64,000 nt of DNA from Bursaphelenchus xylophilus (Eukaryota; Nematoda; Chromadorea; Rhabditida; Aphelenchoididae). The DNA lies in NCBI GenBank assembly GCA_904066235.2, contig CAJFCV020000004.1, positions 434,001 through 498,000 of the forward strand, read 5' to 3'. Positions 1 through 9,985 of the stretch are shown piece by piece. Within the stretch, counting starts at the first letter, position 1, and each line of letters begins with the position of its first letter. The position numbers were made by a program, and so were the translations under genes. The notes under the pieces are model-generated. The model made no database searches, had not been told where the DNA came from, and saw nothing but the letters and a program-made list of their open reading frames with translations.

Positions 1-100
1 GAAAAAAAATTTCCATCGTATAAGATGTCACACATAATTTTTTTTAATTCGAAAAAATTTTTTATCGTATAACATGCCACACCTCGTTTTTTTAATTTTC
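1..100. repeat. Repeat family I (ATACGATG hairpin repeat)
   Basis: Short AT-rich repeat containing the words CATCGTATAACATGTCACAC and its variants. The same unit recurs near 34.84, 41.78, 44.04-44.24, 52.31 and 56.17-56.40 kb, usually as facing inverted copies. No coding potential. The left end of this copy lies outside the window. Confidence 0.6.
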
Positions 101-129
101 AAAATGGGGGAGGGTTCAGGCTCAACCGT

Positions 130-470
130 CAATGTGAGATTCCAAGCTCACGCTTTGCAGAAACAAGTGAGATTTTTAGATCGAAAATTGGCAAAAAATG
201 ACAGGTTTTTTGCGAATTTTGGCATGAAAAGTTTTGTCCCTATTTTCACAATTGATTGTAATGTTTCCACCAAAAAATCAATTTTTTCCGCACGAGGCTA
301 GCAAAGATGCTGCCAAGAAGCGTCTCTCTGACCACTCTCCGCGTGTCGCTTGCTCTCTCGGCGGCAAAAATTGTTAAATATCTCGACTGTGCTTGCAAAG
401 CGCGACCTAAAACTTTCATGAATTTGTATTTGGCCTATTCTCGACTTCTGTGCAAAATTTAAAGGAAATC
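130..470. repeat. Repeat family H copy
   Basis: Copy of the most abundant dispersed repeat in the window. Its recognisable internal words are GCGCGAGCTAAAA, CTCTCTCGGC and a block resembling GGCCATATCTTTGCCAG. Better copies (for example 42485-42905 and 61322-61735) start with GTGCGACGCTCAGATTTT and end with its inverse, so H is an approximately 400-bp inverted-terminal element. This copy is diverged and partial. Confidence 0.6.
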
Positions 471-533
471 CGAGCGTCGCAAGCCTTCCGTTGTCAGCGG
501 ATTTTATATTTTTATTTACAAAGAAGACATGTA

Positions 534-779
534 CAGTGGGGGGACCTGATCAAGTGGCAAAAAACGTACCATTTTGCATCCGGGAAGTATCAAAAATGTG
601 GCAAAATGCTTCCTTTTCCAAGTGAAAAAACTTCGTTTTGAAGGGCTTCTCACAAAAAGAGCGCGCGCGCTTCTGAAATCTGAGTTTTTTCACCTGGGGA
701 GGGAGGTATTTTGCCACATTTTTGATACTTCCCGGATGCAAAATGGTACGTTTTTGCCACTGGATCAGATCCCCCACTG
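534..779. mobile_element. Palindromic MITE, family F (TA target)
   Basis: A 246-bp near-palindrome beginning CAGTGGGGGGACCTGATC and ending with its inverse, flanked on both sides by TA. Internal arms carry TTTTGCATCCGGGAAGTA and its complement. TA duplication and CAGTGG-type ends fit the Tc1/mariner superfamily. The open frames across it run in both directions with no conserved domain, so it is non-autonomous. Confidence 0.85.
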
Positions 780-784
780 TATCT

Positions 785-1058
785 ACATCAATCTAAATTT
801 AAAATAAAACTTTATTAGACTAGAAAAACATGTATGATTCGCACTTCATTTTTACTGAGACAGTGAAATTTTCATTGTATTTCAAAGAACGCTTGAGACC
901 ATTTGTACCTGAATAGATGTTACGTAATCTAAATTTACAACTACTACAAATTTTTCAAAAAAAAAATCGAGATGTTAAATATGAAAAAAAATCGAAAATA
1001 TTGCTCGACCCACGAGAAAGGCACTTTAGACATGAAAAAAACGGAAAAAGATATATTT
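785..1058. other. No gene seen (downstream of the Ly6-like gene)
   Basis: AT-rich intergenic sequence with A runs. I see no exon, tRNA or clear repeat. It includes the 3' untranslated region of the minus-strand Ly6-like gene that ends at 1059. Confidence 0.5.
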
Positions 1059-2010
1059 TCAACACAGATGGCAGTAGTAATTGAATGATACGACCATTAC
1101 TGTCGCCGCCCCAACCGAAAGCGGGACGATGACGAGGAGCATGGTCAGCAATGAGGTTCGGGTGGAAATTGCGGCTGAAAAAAAGTTATGAATTAGTGGA
1201 AAAAATTAGAAAAAAATTAAAAAAAAAAATTGAATTTTTCTAAAAAAATGTTGTCATGCTATTTGAACAGAACAGTAGAATGCTTCTACAAAAAATCACT
1301 TTTTTCCGCGGTAAATTCAAAGAGATATTGCCAAAAAAACCATCTTTTCTCTGCCCGTCTCTCCATTTTGTGTACTCTCTCAAAAAAGTTCAATATCTCG
1401 ACTCCCCCCACTGATTGCGAGCTGAAATTTTCAGTAATTTAACCATGTTTCATGTAGAATATCTATGCTAATTTTCTAGAAAATCGATGCTTTACCCGTT
1501 CAGAAATTCGCTATATAACCAAATTTTCACTCACATTTATGATGATGTCCGTCTTCGTCGATATACTCGCCCGGCGGCAAGTCGAATCGATTGAACAGGA
1601 CCCTGTCCTCATCCTCTGCCGAGTCCTCTCCGAAATCATGCCGATCTCCCCTCGTCATGCTTCCCGCATGCTGCGTGAGGGCGTCCGTCTTCTCCGACTC
1701 GGCGCTTTTCGGTTCCGGCGGAGGGACCTCGATCTCGTTTTGAATCGACTCGCGAAGATAGGAAAACGTATTGCAGAAGGGTCTATCGCATGCGCAGACG
1801 TCCGCCCAATTGCCAGCACCTTTTTGGCAGCCCAACGGTTCGTCGCCGCAGGTCCGGATCACCGACTGGTCGGGTCGACGGATCCCAACGAGGCACACGG
1901 TCCCTTCACAGACCCCGTAGGCGGGTATGCAATGATCGTCCGTGCAGTAGCAGCGAACGGCTGAGGTTACCGGGACACACTGTAGAATAGCCAGTAGACA
2001 AACCAGGATT
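1059..2010 (-). CDS. Ly6/three-finger-like cysteine-rich surface protein, 5' end unresolved
   Basis: Two exons join in frame. The first (2010 down to 1535) follows the acceptor TTATCCTTCAG and ends at a GTGAGT donor. The second (1174 down to 1059) follows TTTTTTTCAG and ends in TGA. The product has a hydrophobic leader (ILVCLLAILQCVPVTSA), then a compact domain with ten cysteines ending in the FCN hallmark of Ly6/uPAR or activin-receptor-type three-finger folds. An acidic, low-complexity linker with a HHH stretch follows, then a C-terminal hydrophobic helix (LLTMLLVIVPLSVGAATVMV). I infer an extracellular domain tethered by this helix; a GPI anchor is an alternative. The initiator methionine is not in these exons. 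A phase-matched donor near 2098 could link to an upstream exon. Intron 1175-1534 contains a family H copy. Ligand and function unknown. Confidence 0.8.
1230..1445. repeat. Repeat family H fragment inside an intron
   Basis: Diverged H copy in the last intron of the Ly6-like gene, recognisable by the CTCTGCCCGTCTCTCC and GCGAGCTGAAA blocks. Confidence 0.5.
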
Positions 2011-2097
2011 CTGAAGGATAATGGGCTTTTTATCCTTCCAGCAGACCGTAGACTTGAAGGGGATTCAAGGGAAATCCCAGAATTGACCTTTCTCCTT

Positions 2098-2502
2098 GAA
2101 CTGGGCAAATGATAAAGATTACTGTATTTCGTGTAAAATACAGTATCCCAGCGGTCTGCATTTTGGCTAGACGGTAGAACAGAGCCTCTTTTACATTCTT
2201 GGCCATATACTTTTGCCATTCCTCCATCAGACTGCGCACAATGACCAGTCGACCTTATACTACCCATCAGATCTGAAGGTCTCCTTCGAAGCCACATCCT
2301 GACCCCACTTTTCGACAAATCCTGATTGCAAACGCCCTCAAATGAAGTTGATGGTAGATCGAACATGTTGTAAAACCGCAAGCTCTTCCCGACTCAAATA
2401 TGCAGCATATTTCGTCTGAAATCAAAAATTAGCGGATTTATTATGATGTTTAATGAAAATCTCGGCTACCTCACGCAATTCCCCTACAAATTCACGGGGT
2501 TT
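2098..2502 (-). CDS. Putative upstream exons, function unknown
   Basis: Three segments look coding on the minus strand. 2502-2470 (after TCGTAG, before GAG/GTAGCC) joins in frame to 2415-2338 (after GATTTCAG), giving FVGELRE then TKYAAYLSREELAVLQ and a TGA stop. A separate frame from about 2230 to 2098 reads MEEWQKYMAKNVKEALFYRL. It could splice through GAAAG/GTCAAT, in matching phase, to the Ly6-like exon at 2010. They may be the end of one gene plus the first exon of the next, or all 5' exons of the Ly6-like gene. I recognise no family. Confidence 0.35.
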
Positions 2503-3227
2503 CTACGACAACGCCCTCGACAAGACGCTATTTGTAGTCGTGTCGAAGATGGAGAGGAATGAGGGTTGTATGCGAAGGAAAAATACAAACTTTGTCATGG
2601 ATATCAAATGGGGCAAATAAAGGAGAATTAATCGATGCCACCTGTCCCCGAGATTTATTACGTATTGATATATGAGTTCTAGTGTTTTGAGGACAAAAAT
2701 AGAACAATAACGTTGGGTTTGGCTCATGGAAAATGTAAAAATCTCATTTTTAAGGCAAAAAAATATAGTTTTAAAAAATTTTTGTCATCAAAAATAAGTT
2801 TGTTTGCGAAGTTCTTGTCTCTTCAAGTTTTTAGCGGTCAAATAACATGCGAATCAATCGCGAAAGGACAAGCCGATCAACAGACACATTAAACTCGGAC
2901 GGGAAGATTAATTCGATACAAAGAAGTGGCAAAAAGTCATGTCTTTTGGGGGGACTGACCAAAGCCCCGTAGCGAAAACAATGCAACAATTGAGGGGGAA
3001 AAGGTTGAGATAATGGATTCCGGCGACTTTTTTCACCACATACGGCGAAAAATGGCATCTTTAGGCGGTCAAAAGAGGCCAGTTATTTTTAGGGGGAAAA
3101 AGTTGGAGATGAGGCTGGGAAAAAGCGAACAAATGGGGGTTCAGGGAAAATTTAGAGGGCTATAGCGATGATAGCAATAAGAATTTGGTAGAATGAAGCG
3201 TCTGGGTATCGAATATCGAGTGATTTT
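2503..3227. other. Unassigned sequence, no gene supported
   Basis: Mostly unique sequence with no supported exon. A short plus-strand frame near 2500-2620 reads FYDNALDKTLFVVVSKM but has no start or splice context. It faces the minus-strand exon candidates and is not called. Confidence 0.4.
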
Positions 3228-3284
3228 CAGTTTGTCGGGAAAATAATAAGCGCTGCGCCGATTGGTCGCTGAAGTGAAAAACAG
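3228..3284. mobile_element. Left-end fragment of MITE family D
   Basis: Carries TTTGTCGGGAAAATAATAAG, the left terminus of family D, and about 50 bp of interior. The right terminus is absent. Confidence 0.6.
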
Positions 3285-3744
3285 ACATGGCAGGGGCCGG
3301 GGCTGGCTTCGGACATTTCGAAAAAAGCCGGGCCGGGATTGGGGCTTCAAATTGGAAATTTTGAGCCTGGCCTTTCAAAAAAAAATTTTCTTGAAACGAA
3401 AACTTGGGATGCCAATTTTGGGTTCTTGGCATTCTGCAACAAGAAGTATTTGTGGCTCTACAAGGATCAAAAACAATTTTTTGCTGTTGGAAATTTTCTG
3501 GTGACGGTAAAACACCCTTATAACAAGCCAGAAACAGAATGCCAAAAAATTGCCAAAATGGCGGGAAAATTTTAATTCAAAAATATCTTTAAAAAATCGT
3601 TTTTTGGAGCCGGGCTTGGCCTGAAAATCCTCAGGGCCGGGCCATAGGACTCCCTGGGCTTTGGAAATGCTCCGGGTCGACTTTTTCCGAGCCCTCCGGG
3701 GCTAGACCGGAGGGCTCGGAAATCCCAAAAGCCCGCCCTGTAGC
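3285..3744. repeat. Repeat family Q plus GC-rich GGCCGGG tract
   Basis: Contains the Q unit (TTGGGATGCCAATTTTGGGT and TTGCCAAAATGGCGGGAAAA) found again at 13.8-14.3, 38.3-38.85 and 49.56-49.99 kb, flanked by GGGCCGGG-type words. No coding potential. Confidence 0.65.
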
Positions 3745-4137
3745 CAGGGGTGGTCAGCGGGCCGGGCCGGCCGGGCTCGAAAATGGAAATTTGACAAACG
3801 GGCCGGGCCCGTCTAAATTACAATGCCAAATCGTTGGCATTCATTGTTTTCGCGCCGGTAAGATTAATTGATGCTGTTATAGTTGCTGTTTCTCAAATTC
3901 TAAAACGTTTGCAAGTCTATAGTTCCATTATAAGCCCACAAAACTATCACACTGATCCTTTACTGGCTAGATCAACGCCTTTTTTGCCTAACTTTTAGAT
4001 CCCATGCTTGGGCGCAGTTCGCAGAACCTCTATAAACGGGCCTGGAAAAAGACTAGACGGACCGGGCCGGGCCGGTAATTAGGCGGGCCGGGCCGCGGGC
4101 CGAAAATCGGAAAAATAGGGTCCGCTTACCACCCCTG
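3745..4137. mobile_element. hAT-type non-autonomous element with 8-bp target duplication
   Basis: Element of 393 bp starting CAGGGGTGGTCAGCGGGCC and ending CCACCCCTG. It is flanked by the perfect direct repeat CCTGTAGC at 3737-3744 and 4138-4145. Ends of the CAGGGG type plus an 8-bp duplication are the standard hAT signature. The interior holds GGGCCGGG blocks around a unique core. A second copy lies at 17097-17555. No transposase. Confidence 0.9.
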
Positions 4138-4152
4138 CCTGTAGCCATGTCT

Positions 4153-4252
4153 GGTCAAAGAGCAATTTGATTTCGCTGCAACACAGTTCATTCTCTCGGC
4201 GATGCTGCGGTTTTCCACACGACAAATTGGTCATTATTTTCCCGACAAACTT
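4153..4252. mobile_element. Right-end fragment of MITE family D
   Basis: Interior and right terminus (ATTATTTTCCCGACAAAC) of family D. It directly follows the hAT element; its left end is missing. Confidence 0.55.
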
Positions 4253-4804
4253 TTTGTCTATAGAAAAGTTCGTTTCGTCAAAGTCCCCATTAAAATTTGT
4301 CACGATGGCGTGAGCAGAGAAAAGGTAAAAATAAAATGTCGACCTTAACAGGTGTTGGAATAAAGGTTAGTCAATTAGAAAATAATTAAATTCTGCGCCC
4401 AGAGGACTACAAAACTCACATAATCCAGAGTTGTGAACGTCAATAAACCAAATTTTTTATATTCTTGGAAACTTGAGGAGCAGTTACTAGCATGACGTAG
4501 AAGTTTTGTACAAAAAAAGATATTTTTTTCATGCACAGGCAAAAAGGTTATGAGAGAAAAACCGATTTTTTTCTGGAAGACTCTCCTAATTTTGCGTGTT
4601 CTCTCGGAAAGACCAATGAATATTGTTTTTTTAACTCGAAATGTCGCCGTAAAGTGAGAGCTAAAACTTCCAGAAATTGGTATGTGGCTCAGACAGAGCG
4701 TGTTCCCCAAATTTGGAAAAAATGACAAAAAAAAATTTTTTATCAAAAATGCTTTTTTTTTGATGACGAATTTTTGTATGTCAAAAATTGATACTGGTCC
4801 AAAA
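4253..4804. repeat. AT-rich spacer with a family H fragment
   Basis: H-like blocks occupy about 4510-4700 (ACTCTCCTAATTTTGCGTG, GTGAGAGCTAAAACTTCC). The rest is A/T-run sequence without supported exons. Confidence 0.45.
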
Positions 4805-5177
4805 AATCGCTGGAATTACATTTCTGCGACATGCACTGCGCAAAAAACAAAATTTTTTTGCACTGTGCAATTTCTTTTTTTTTTTGCACCGTGCAATAGG
4901 CTTTTTGGGCTGTCGCTCGCACCCTGACTTTTATCGCACAGTGCAAGTCGCTGGAATTACATTTCTGCGACATGCACTGTGCAAAAAACAAAAGTTCACT
5001 TTGCACTGTGCAATTTCTTTTTTTTGCACCGTGCAATGGGCTTTTTGGGCTGTCGCTCGCACCCGACTTTTATCGCACAGTGCAAGTCGCTGGAATTACA
5101 TTTCTGCGACATGCACTGTGCAAAAAACAAAAGTTCACTTCGCACTGTGCAATTTCTTTTTTTTGCACCGTGCAATA

Positions 5178-5346
5178 CTAGTCCTTCCGGAAAGTCGCCG
5201 GACGGAAATTGGCGACATGCACTGTGCGAAAAAACTCAGGGTGCGAGCGACAGCTCGAAAAAGCTTATTGCACAGTGCAAAGTGAACTTTCGATTTCGCA
5301 GAGTGCATGTCGCCGATTTCCGTCCGGCGACTTTCCGGAAGGACTA
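5178..5346. mobile_element. Palindromic element with CTAGTCCTTCCGG ends
   Basis: Begins CTAGTCCTTCCGGAAAGTC after a TA and ends with the near-complete inverse CCGGAAGGAC, immediately next to the following element. The arms contain GCACTGTGC words. It is the first member of the nested composite. Confidence 0.65.
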
Positions 5347-5571
5347 CTAGTCGCGGAAAAAAGTCCTTAGAATTTCGCACTGTGCATAAACCCGAAAAAG
5401 CATTTTGCACCGTGCATCCGACCGAAAAAGTGCTTTTGCACAGTGCAATTTTGTTGTTTTTGCCTTATTGTCGCGCGCGATTCCCATTTTTCTCAGCGAC
5501 AAATCGACTTTTCGGGGTGCGACGAGATTTGGGGGCCGCGAAAAATTCTAAGGACTTTTTTCCGCGACTAG
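5347..5571. mobile_element. Palindromic TA-flanked element with CTAGTCGCGG ends
   Basis: Starts CTAGTCGCGGAAAAAAGTCC, ends with the inverse, and is flanked by TA on both sides. The interior carries GCACTGTGC/GCACCGTGC words. Related by its ends to 5734-5927 and to element B at 27802-29253. Confidence 0.8.
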
Positions 5572-5732
5572 TATCGGTCTGTCGGGAAAAAAACGGCGGA
5601 TCGTCGCGCCTCGGAATCGCCCATCATCGCTTTGCAACTGCAAGCCGCGGATTGGGATTTGGTGCGCGACAGCGGCGAGGCGAGACGTTTTGAGGCGACA
5701 ATCCGCCGTTTTTTTTCCGACAGACTGATAGT
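5572..5732. mobile_element. Family D relative with a distinct interior
   Basis: Termini resemble family D (GGTCTGTCGGGAAAAAAAC and TTTTTTTTCCGACAGACTGA), but the arms inside read ACGGCGGATCGTCGCGCC and its inverse. TA lies at both edges. Confidence 0.7.
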
Positions 5733-5733
5733 A

Positions 5734-5927
5734 CTAGTCGCGGAAAAAAGTCCTGGGATTTTCTCGCGCCCCCCAAATTCCGTCGCGCTCCGAAAAGTTG
5801 ATTTGTCGCGGGACTCGCGCGCGACAATAAGGCAAAATCAACAAAATTGCACTGTGCAAAAGCACTTTTCGGGTTCATGCACAGTGCAGAGTCGCAGAAA
5901 AATCCCAGGACTTTTTTCCGCGACTAG
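5734..5927. mobile_element. Palindromic TA-flanked element with CTAGTCGCGG ends
   Basis: Second copy with CTAGTCGCGGAAAAAAGTCC termini and TA flanks. The interior keeps GCACTGTGC words but otherwise differs from 5347-5571. Confidence 0.8.
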
Positions 5928-5930
5928 TAA

Positions 5931-6233
5931 TTATCAGTCTGGCCGAAAAAGAATTACCCTCGTCGCAGCATCGAAATCGCAACCTCGAAAATGAGCGGCA
6001 CCGAAAGTTTGAGCGATGCATCGCAAAAGTGCGCGCGACTTCGAAAAATCGCTGAATTTGTGGGATTGCACAGTGCAAAAAAGCCGTTTGCACTGTGCAA
6101 AACACACTTTTATCGCCAGCGATGCGTCGTTTTTGCCCTTTCTTTCGGCGACGCCCTCCAAATTTCAAATTGGGGTTTGGAGAGAGTGCGACGGAGGGGG
6201 GCGCGGAGGACAATTCTTTTTCGGCCAGACTGA
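5931..6233. mobile_element. Family D-like element with TCAGTCTGGCC ends
   Basis: Inverted termini TCAGTCTGGCCGAAAAAGAA, with TA immediately outside the right end. The interior has GCACAGTGC words. It closes the composite inserted at TA 5176-5177. Confidence 0.75.
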
Positions 6234-6425
6234 TAGGCTTTTTGGGCTGTCGCTCGCACCCGACTTTTATCGCACAGTGCAAGTCGCTGGAATTACATTT
6301 CTGCGACATGCACTGTGCAAAAACAAAAGTTCACTTCGCACTGTGCAATTTGTTTATTCGGGCTGTCGCTCGCACCATTTGCACTGTGCGACTTTTTCTG
6401 CACAGTGCAAGCGGCAAAAATTGCA

Positions 6426-6985
6426 TTAGTGACTTTACAAATACGTACAAAATATAATTTTGTTGACAAAAAAAATTTTTTTTCAATCCATAATTTTTTT
6501 GATGCCTTGAGGCACTTTCAAAAAAATATTTTTTCTCAGACAAACAGTCCCATCATCTACAAGCTACAGCCCGTAAATTCCCCCAAACTTGGTCAAAACT
6601 CCAATTTCCGGCTTACTTTCCACATCAACCCCTCTACCAGCCACTCTTTTTTTTCTCCCCAACTCCTTAAAAGGCGCGTTATTTGTGGCGGCGTCAGTAA
6701 ATCCAATATAGATGTCGGAAATCGTGCGGAATGGCATACATTACTCGCTACACACGTTCCGCCGTCCTTGCATTTACTATTCAAGACGTTGAAGTAGGGC
6801 ATTCAAAGAGGAGGCGAAATCCCAGGCTTTTCAAAAGCCAAAATTGCCAAAAAACGAAAAGTAAAGGGCCATCCGAAGAGAATAAACACGTCTTTACGAA
6901 GATTATGGGGATACGAAAAGGAGCTGAGGATAATACAGTAAAATGGGAAGGATTGAAAATTTGATTTTTGAGGAAATCAAAAAAA
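6426..6985. other. Unique, moderately GC sequence, no gene supported
   Basis: About 6560-6850 is free of the window's repeats and has a more mixed composition (for example GGCGGCGTCAGTAAATCC). I find no coherent exon. It may be regulatory sequence or ancestral unique DNA. Confidence 0.4.
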
Positions 6986-7880
6986 AATTTTTTAATGGTA
7001 AGGGGGGACCAAGGCATAAATTTTTTTGAATTTTTCAAACGCCTTGGATTTTGATGAAACTTGGTACAAATTTTGAACAATCCTTTACGAAGATATACCT
7101 CAAATTTTTGGTCCACAATTTACAAGAGTCATCAAGATTTTACCGAAAAAAAATTTAAAAATGGTAAGGGGGGGCCAAGGCAAACTTCGAGAAAGGGTAC
7201 CCTTACGATTTCGCTAAAACTTTGGAGGAATTAAAATTAAGGTTTTTCAAGCCATATCCCAAATTTTCACTTCTCATTCTGCAAAAACTATTGAGATTTT
7301 TAACTCGAAAGTTCAAAAAATTTCAAAAATTTTTTTCAAATTTTTGAGAAGAAAAAATAAGCTTTGTCTTTAATATCTATAGTGAAATATTTCCACGAAA
7401 AATCAATTTTTTCTATTGACATTTCAAAAAGTTATGAGCGAAAAACTTTTTGCCGAGCGAAATTCGTCATCATTTCGAAAAAACGACAGTTTTCGTCGAA
7501 AAAATCGTTGGATTTTTTCGAAACTGTACTGCAATCCATCAATTCGTTTTTTGAAGAAGAGAGGATTAATGAGCTCTGCTATTTATTTCCTCAGGCGGCG
7601 GAATAAACAAATGACTTATAAGAAATGGGAGTTTATATGATGTATAAGGCAGACAGCTGAAAGATTCGAAAATTCCAGCGGTTTTTGGCGAAAATTAAAG
7701 CGCTTGAAGATTAAATTATTAGCAAATAATAGGATAGTGATTTTCGTGGCGTGCACTGTGCAAAAAACAAAAGTTTTCTTTGCACTGTGCAGGAGTCAAA
7801 AAATCGGAACTTTTGCTGAATTCTCATGTCGCAACCGTCATATCTCCTCTAAATTTTGTTCATTTACTCTGTGCAGATCA
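6986..7880. repeat. Repeat family K, diverged H and a small GCACTGTGC fragment
   Basis: Family K words (ATGGTAAGGGGGGACCAAGG) occur at about 6992 and 7160. H-like blocks follow. A short piece at 7748-7880 carries GCACTGTGCAAAAAACAAAA, matching the 4.8-kb array. Confidence 0.6.
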
Positions 7881-8460
7881 CAAAATCACCCCTAAAAATT
7901 TGGGCTAACCCCTTATAGTCAGAGCCGAGATATTCGACGATCCGACGAGAGACCATGGAAAATGGAGAGAGACAAGAGAAAACTCTGTTTTCTCCCCTAT
8001 ATCTTTGCAAATTTCGTATGAAAAAAATGTGATTTTTATGATAAAAGATTGTAATTTGCATTGTAAAAAAATCTACTGATTTTTTATTCGAAAACTTTGG
8101 AAAAAAATTCAAAGATTGAAATTTTTTCTGGTTAGAGAAAAAATTTTTTTTCTCCCATATCTTTGTGAATTTTGCTAGGAAAAAATTGATTTTTCGAGGA
8201 AATATTGTAGTTTTCTTTCTAAACAAGCTACAGATTTTTTGATTGAAAAAAATTTTGAAAAAATTCAAAAAATTTCAAAAATTTCGGAGCTAAAAAATCC
8301 AAAAATTTCGTCAAAAAATTCGTTCAAACTTCTCTCCAGATTTCCTACAATGCTCTGACAAGCATTATAGAGAGTAAATCCGCAGCGTTTTTCTTTCAAA
8401 AACATCCAAAAATATCGAAATTCAACGGAACTTCCACTTAACATCTGCTTTTTCATCTCT
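7881..8460. other. AT-rich low-complexity DNA, no gene supported
   Basis: Dominated by A/T runs with scattered H-like words. Open frames on both strands are composition-driven (Lys/Phe/Ile/Asn-rich). Confidence 0.4.
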
Positions 8461-8870
8461 AAACCACTTGTTCAAGCCCTTGCAGCGCCAAATCTCAGCG
8501 GTTATGACAAGTTCCGGGCCGGCGAAACGAAACCCCGACAACAAATCATGACAATAAATAGCCGCGGCGGGGACATAAACGAACAAATAAAACCGGCCCC
8601 AAAGTGTAATAAAGTATGTGTAATAAAACGAAAAAATCTGTCAAAAAAGTCGTCGCCGTTATGAAAAGGAGGTCCTGGAAACAGGTGCCAACAAAAGCAA
8701 ATTTCCCCCTTTCCGGCATTCTTTTTCGGGCCCCCAGGGCATCAGTGGTGGGGGGAAGAAGAAGTCAAGGTGCATGTTTTTTGTTGTTTGCCTTATGTTT
8801 TGCAGAAGAGATGTTTGAGGAAAGAGTTTCGATAATAAAAATGGTGGAGAATCTTTGGAAATCGGAATTT
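8461..8870. other. Unique GC-richer island
   Basis: Repeat-free sequence including GGCCGGCGAAACGAAACCCC and AATAGCCGCGGCGGGG. No splice-consistent open frame. A candidate conserved non-coding or regulatory segment, on compositional grounds only. Confidence 0.35.
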
Positions 8871-9985
8871 TTGTCAATGGTCAACTTGCCCATTCTGACC
8901 GGTCAAGTTGCTCAATTTGCCCAATATGACAGGTGGAACTTTGAGTCTAGTTTTTAGTTTGATGTCATCAGTTTGACCGGCTAATCTGACCAATTTGACC
9001 AATTTTTGTCAAATTTGACCAATTTTAAAAATTTAATTTTAAAATCTGACGTCATGTTTTTGACCGACTATGTTGATCAATCTTGCCTAAATTGACTGGT
9101 CAATCGTCAACTTGCCCATTCTGACCGGTCAAGTTGCTCAATTTGCCCAATATGACAGGTGGAATTTTGAGTCTAGTTTTTAAATTGGATGTCGCCTGTT
9201 TGACCGGCTAAGCTGACCAATTTGACCAATTTTTGCCAAATTTGACCAATTTGCCAAATCTGACGAGTCAAGGTGCCCAATTTGCCCAATATGACAGGTC
9301 AAGTTTCAAATTTAATTTTAAAATTTGACGTCCTTTTTTGACCGGCTATGTTGATCAATTTTGTCTAAATTGGCCGGTCAATGGTCAACTTGCCCAATCT
9401 GACCAGTTAATTTGCTCAATTTGCCCAATATGACAGGTGGAATTATGAGCCTAGTTTTTAAATTTGATGTCGTCTGTTTAACCGGCTAAACTGACCAATT
9501 TGACCAATTTTTGTCAAATTTGACCAATTTGCCCAATCTGAACAGTTAAGTCGCTAAATTTCCCCAATATGATAATTAAAATCTCGCAACAAGTCTTTAA
9601 ATTTGACGTCATGCTTTTGACCGGCTATGTTGATCAATCTTGCCTAAATTGACCGGTCAATCGTCAACTTGTCCAATCCGACCAGTCAAGTTGCTAAATT
9701 TGCCCAGTATAACAATTCAAACCTCGGGAAAATCTTTGAAATTTGATATCATCTATTTGGCCGGCTATGTTGATCGATCTTGCCAAATTTGACCAATTTG
9801 CCCAATTTGACAAGTCCAGTTGCTCAATTTGCCCAATATGTCAAATTTCAAGCCTAATTTTAAAATTTGACGTCATCTGTTTGACAGGTTAAAGCGACCA
9901 ATCTTGCCTGAATTTACCGGCCAATGGTCAATTTTCCCAATTTGCCCAATCCCCTGGTTCTTTGACCGGCCAGGTTCTTGGAGGC
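8871..9985. repeat. Tandem repeat L (TTGACCAATTTGCCCAAT type)
   Basis: About 1.1 kb of imperfect repeats built from TTTGACCAATTT, TTGCCCAATATGACA and GACCGGTCAAGTTGC. A longer period of about 240-260 bp is visible because TGACCGGCTATGTTGATCAA recurs. Non-coding. Confidence 0.85.

Larger units (their letters stand above)
4805..6425. repeat. Tandem array of GCACTGTGC palindromes, split by an inserted composite
   Basis: Units of roughly 130-140 bp repeat at about 4809, 4949 and 5088 and resume at 6238. Each contains TCGCTGGAATTACATTTCTG, several GCACTGTGC/GCACCGTGC palindromes and GGGCTGTCGCTCGCACC. The array is interrupted at a TA by the composite at 5178-6233: the words before and after the insert (GCACCGTGCAATA and TAGGCTTTTTGGG) join into an intact unit with one TA. 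Open frames across it follow the repeats in all frames and are not genes. Confidence 0.8.

Noticed and set aside
2011..2381. Single 284-codon frame as the complete Ly6-like protein
   Set aside because: The part before 2010 lacks protein character in that frame, the leader peptide would be internal, and a good acceptor lies at 2011-2013. The downstream exon also shows that the frame's stop lies inside an intron.
4805..6425. CRISPR-like array of regularly spaced short palindromes
   Set aside because: Eukaryotic context, variable spacing, and palindromes embedded in longer tandem units and transposon arms. There are no unique spacers or cas genes.
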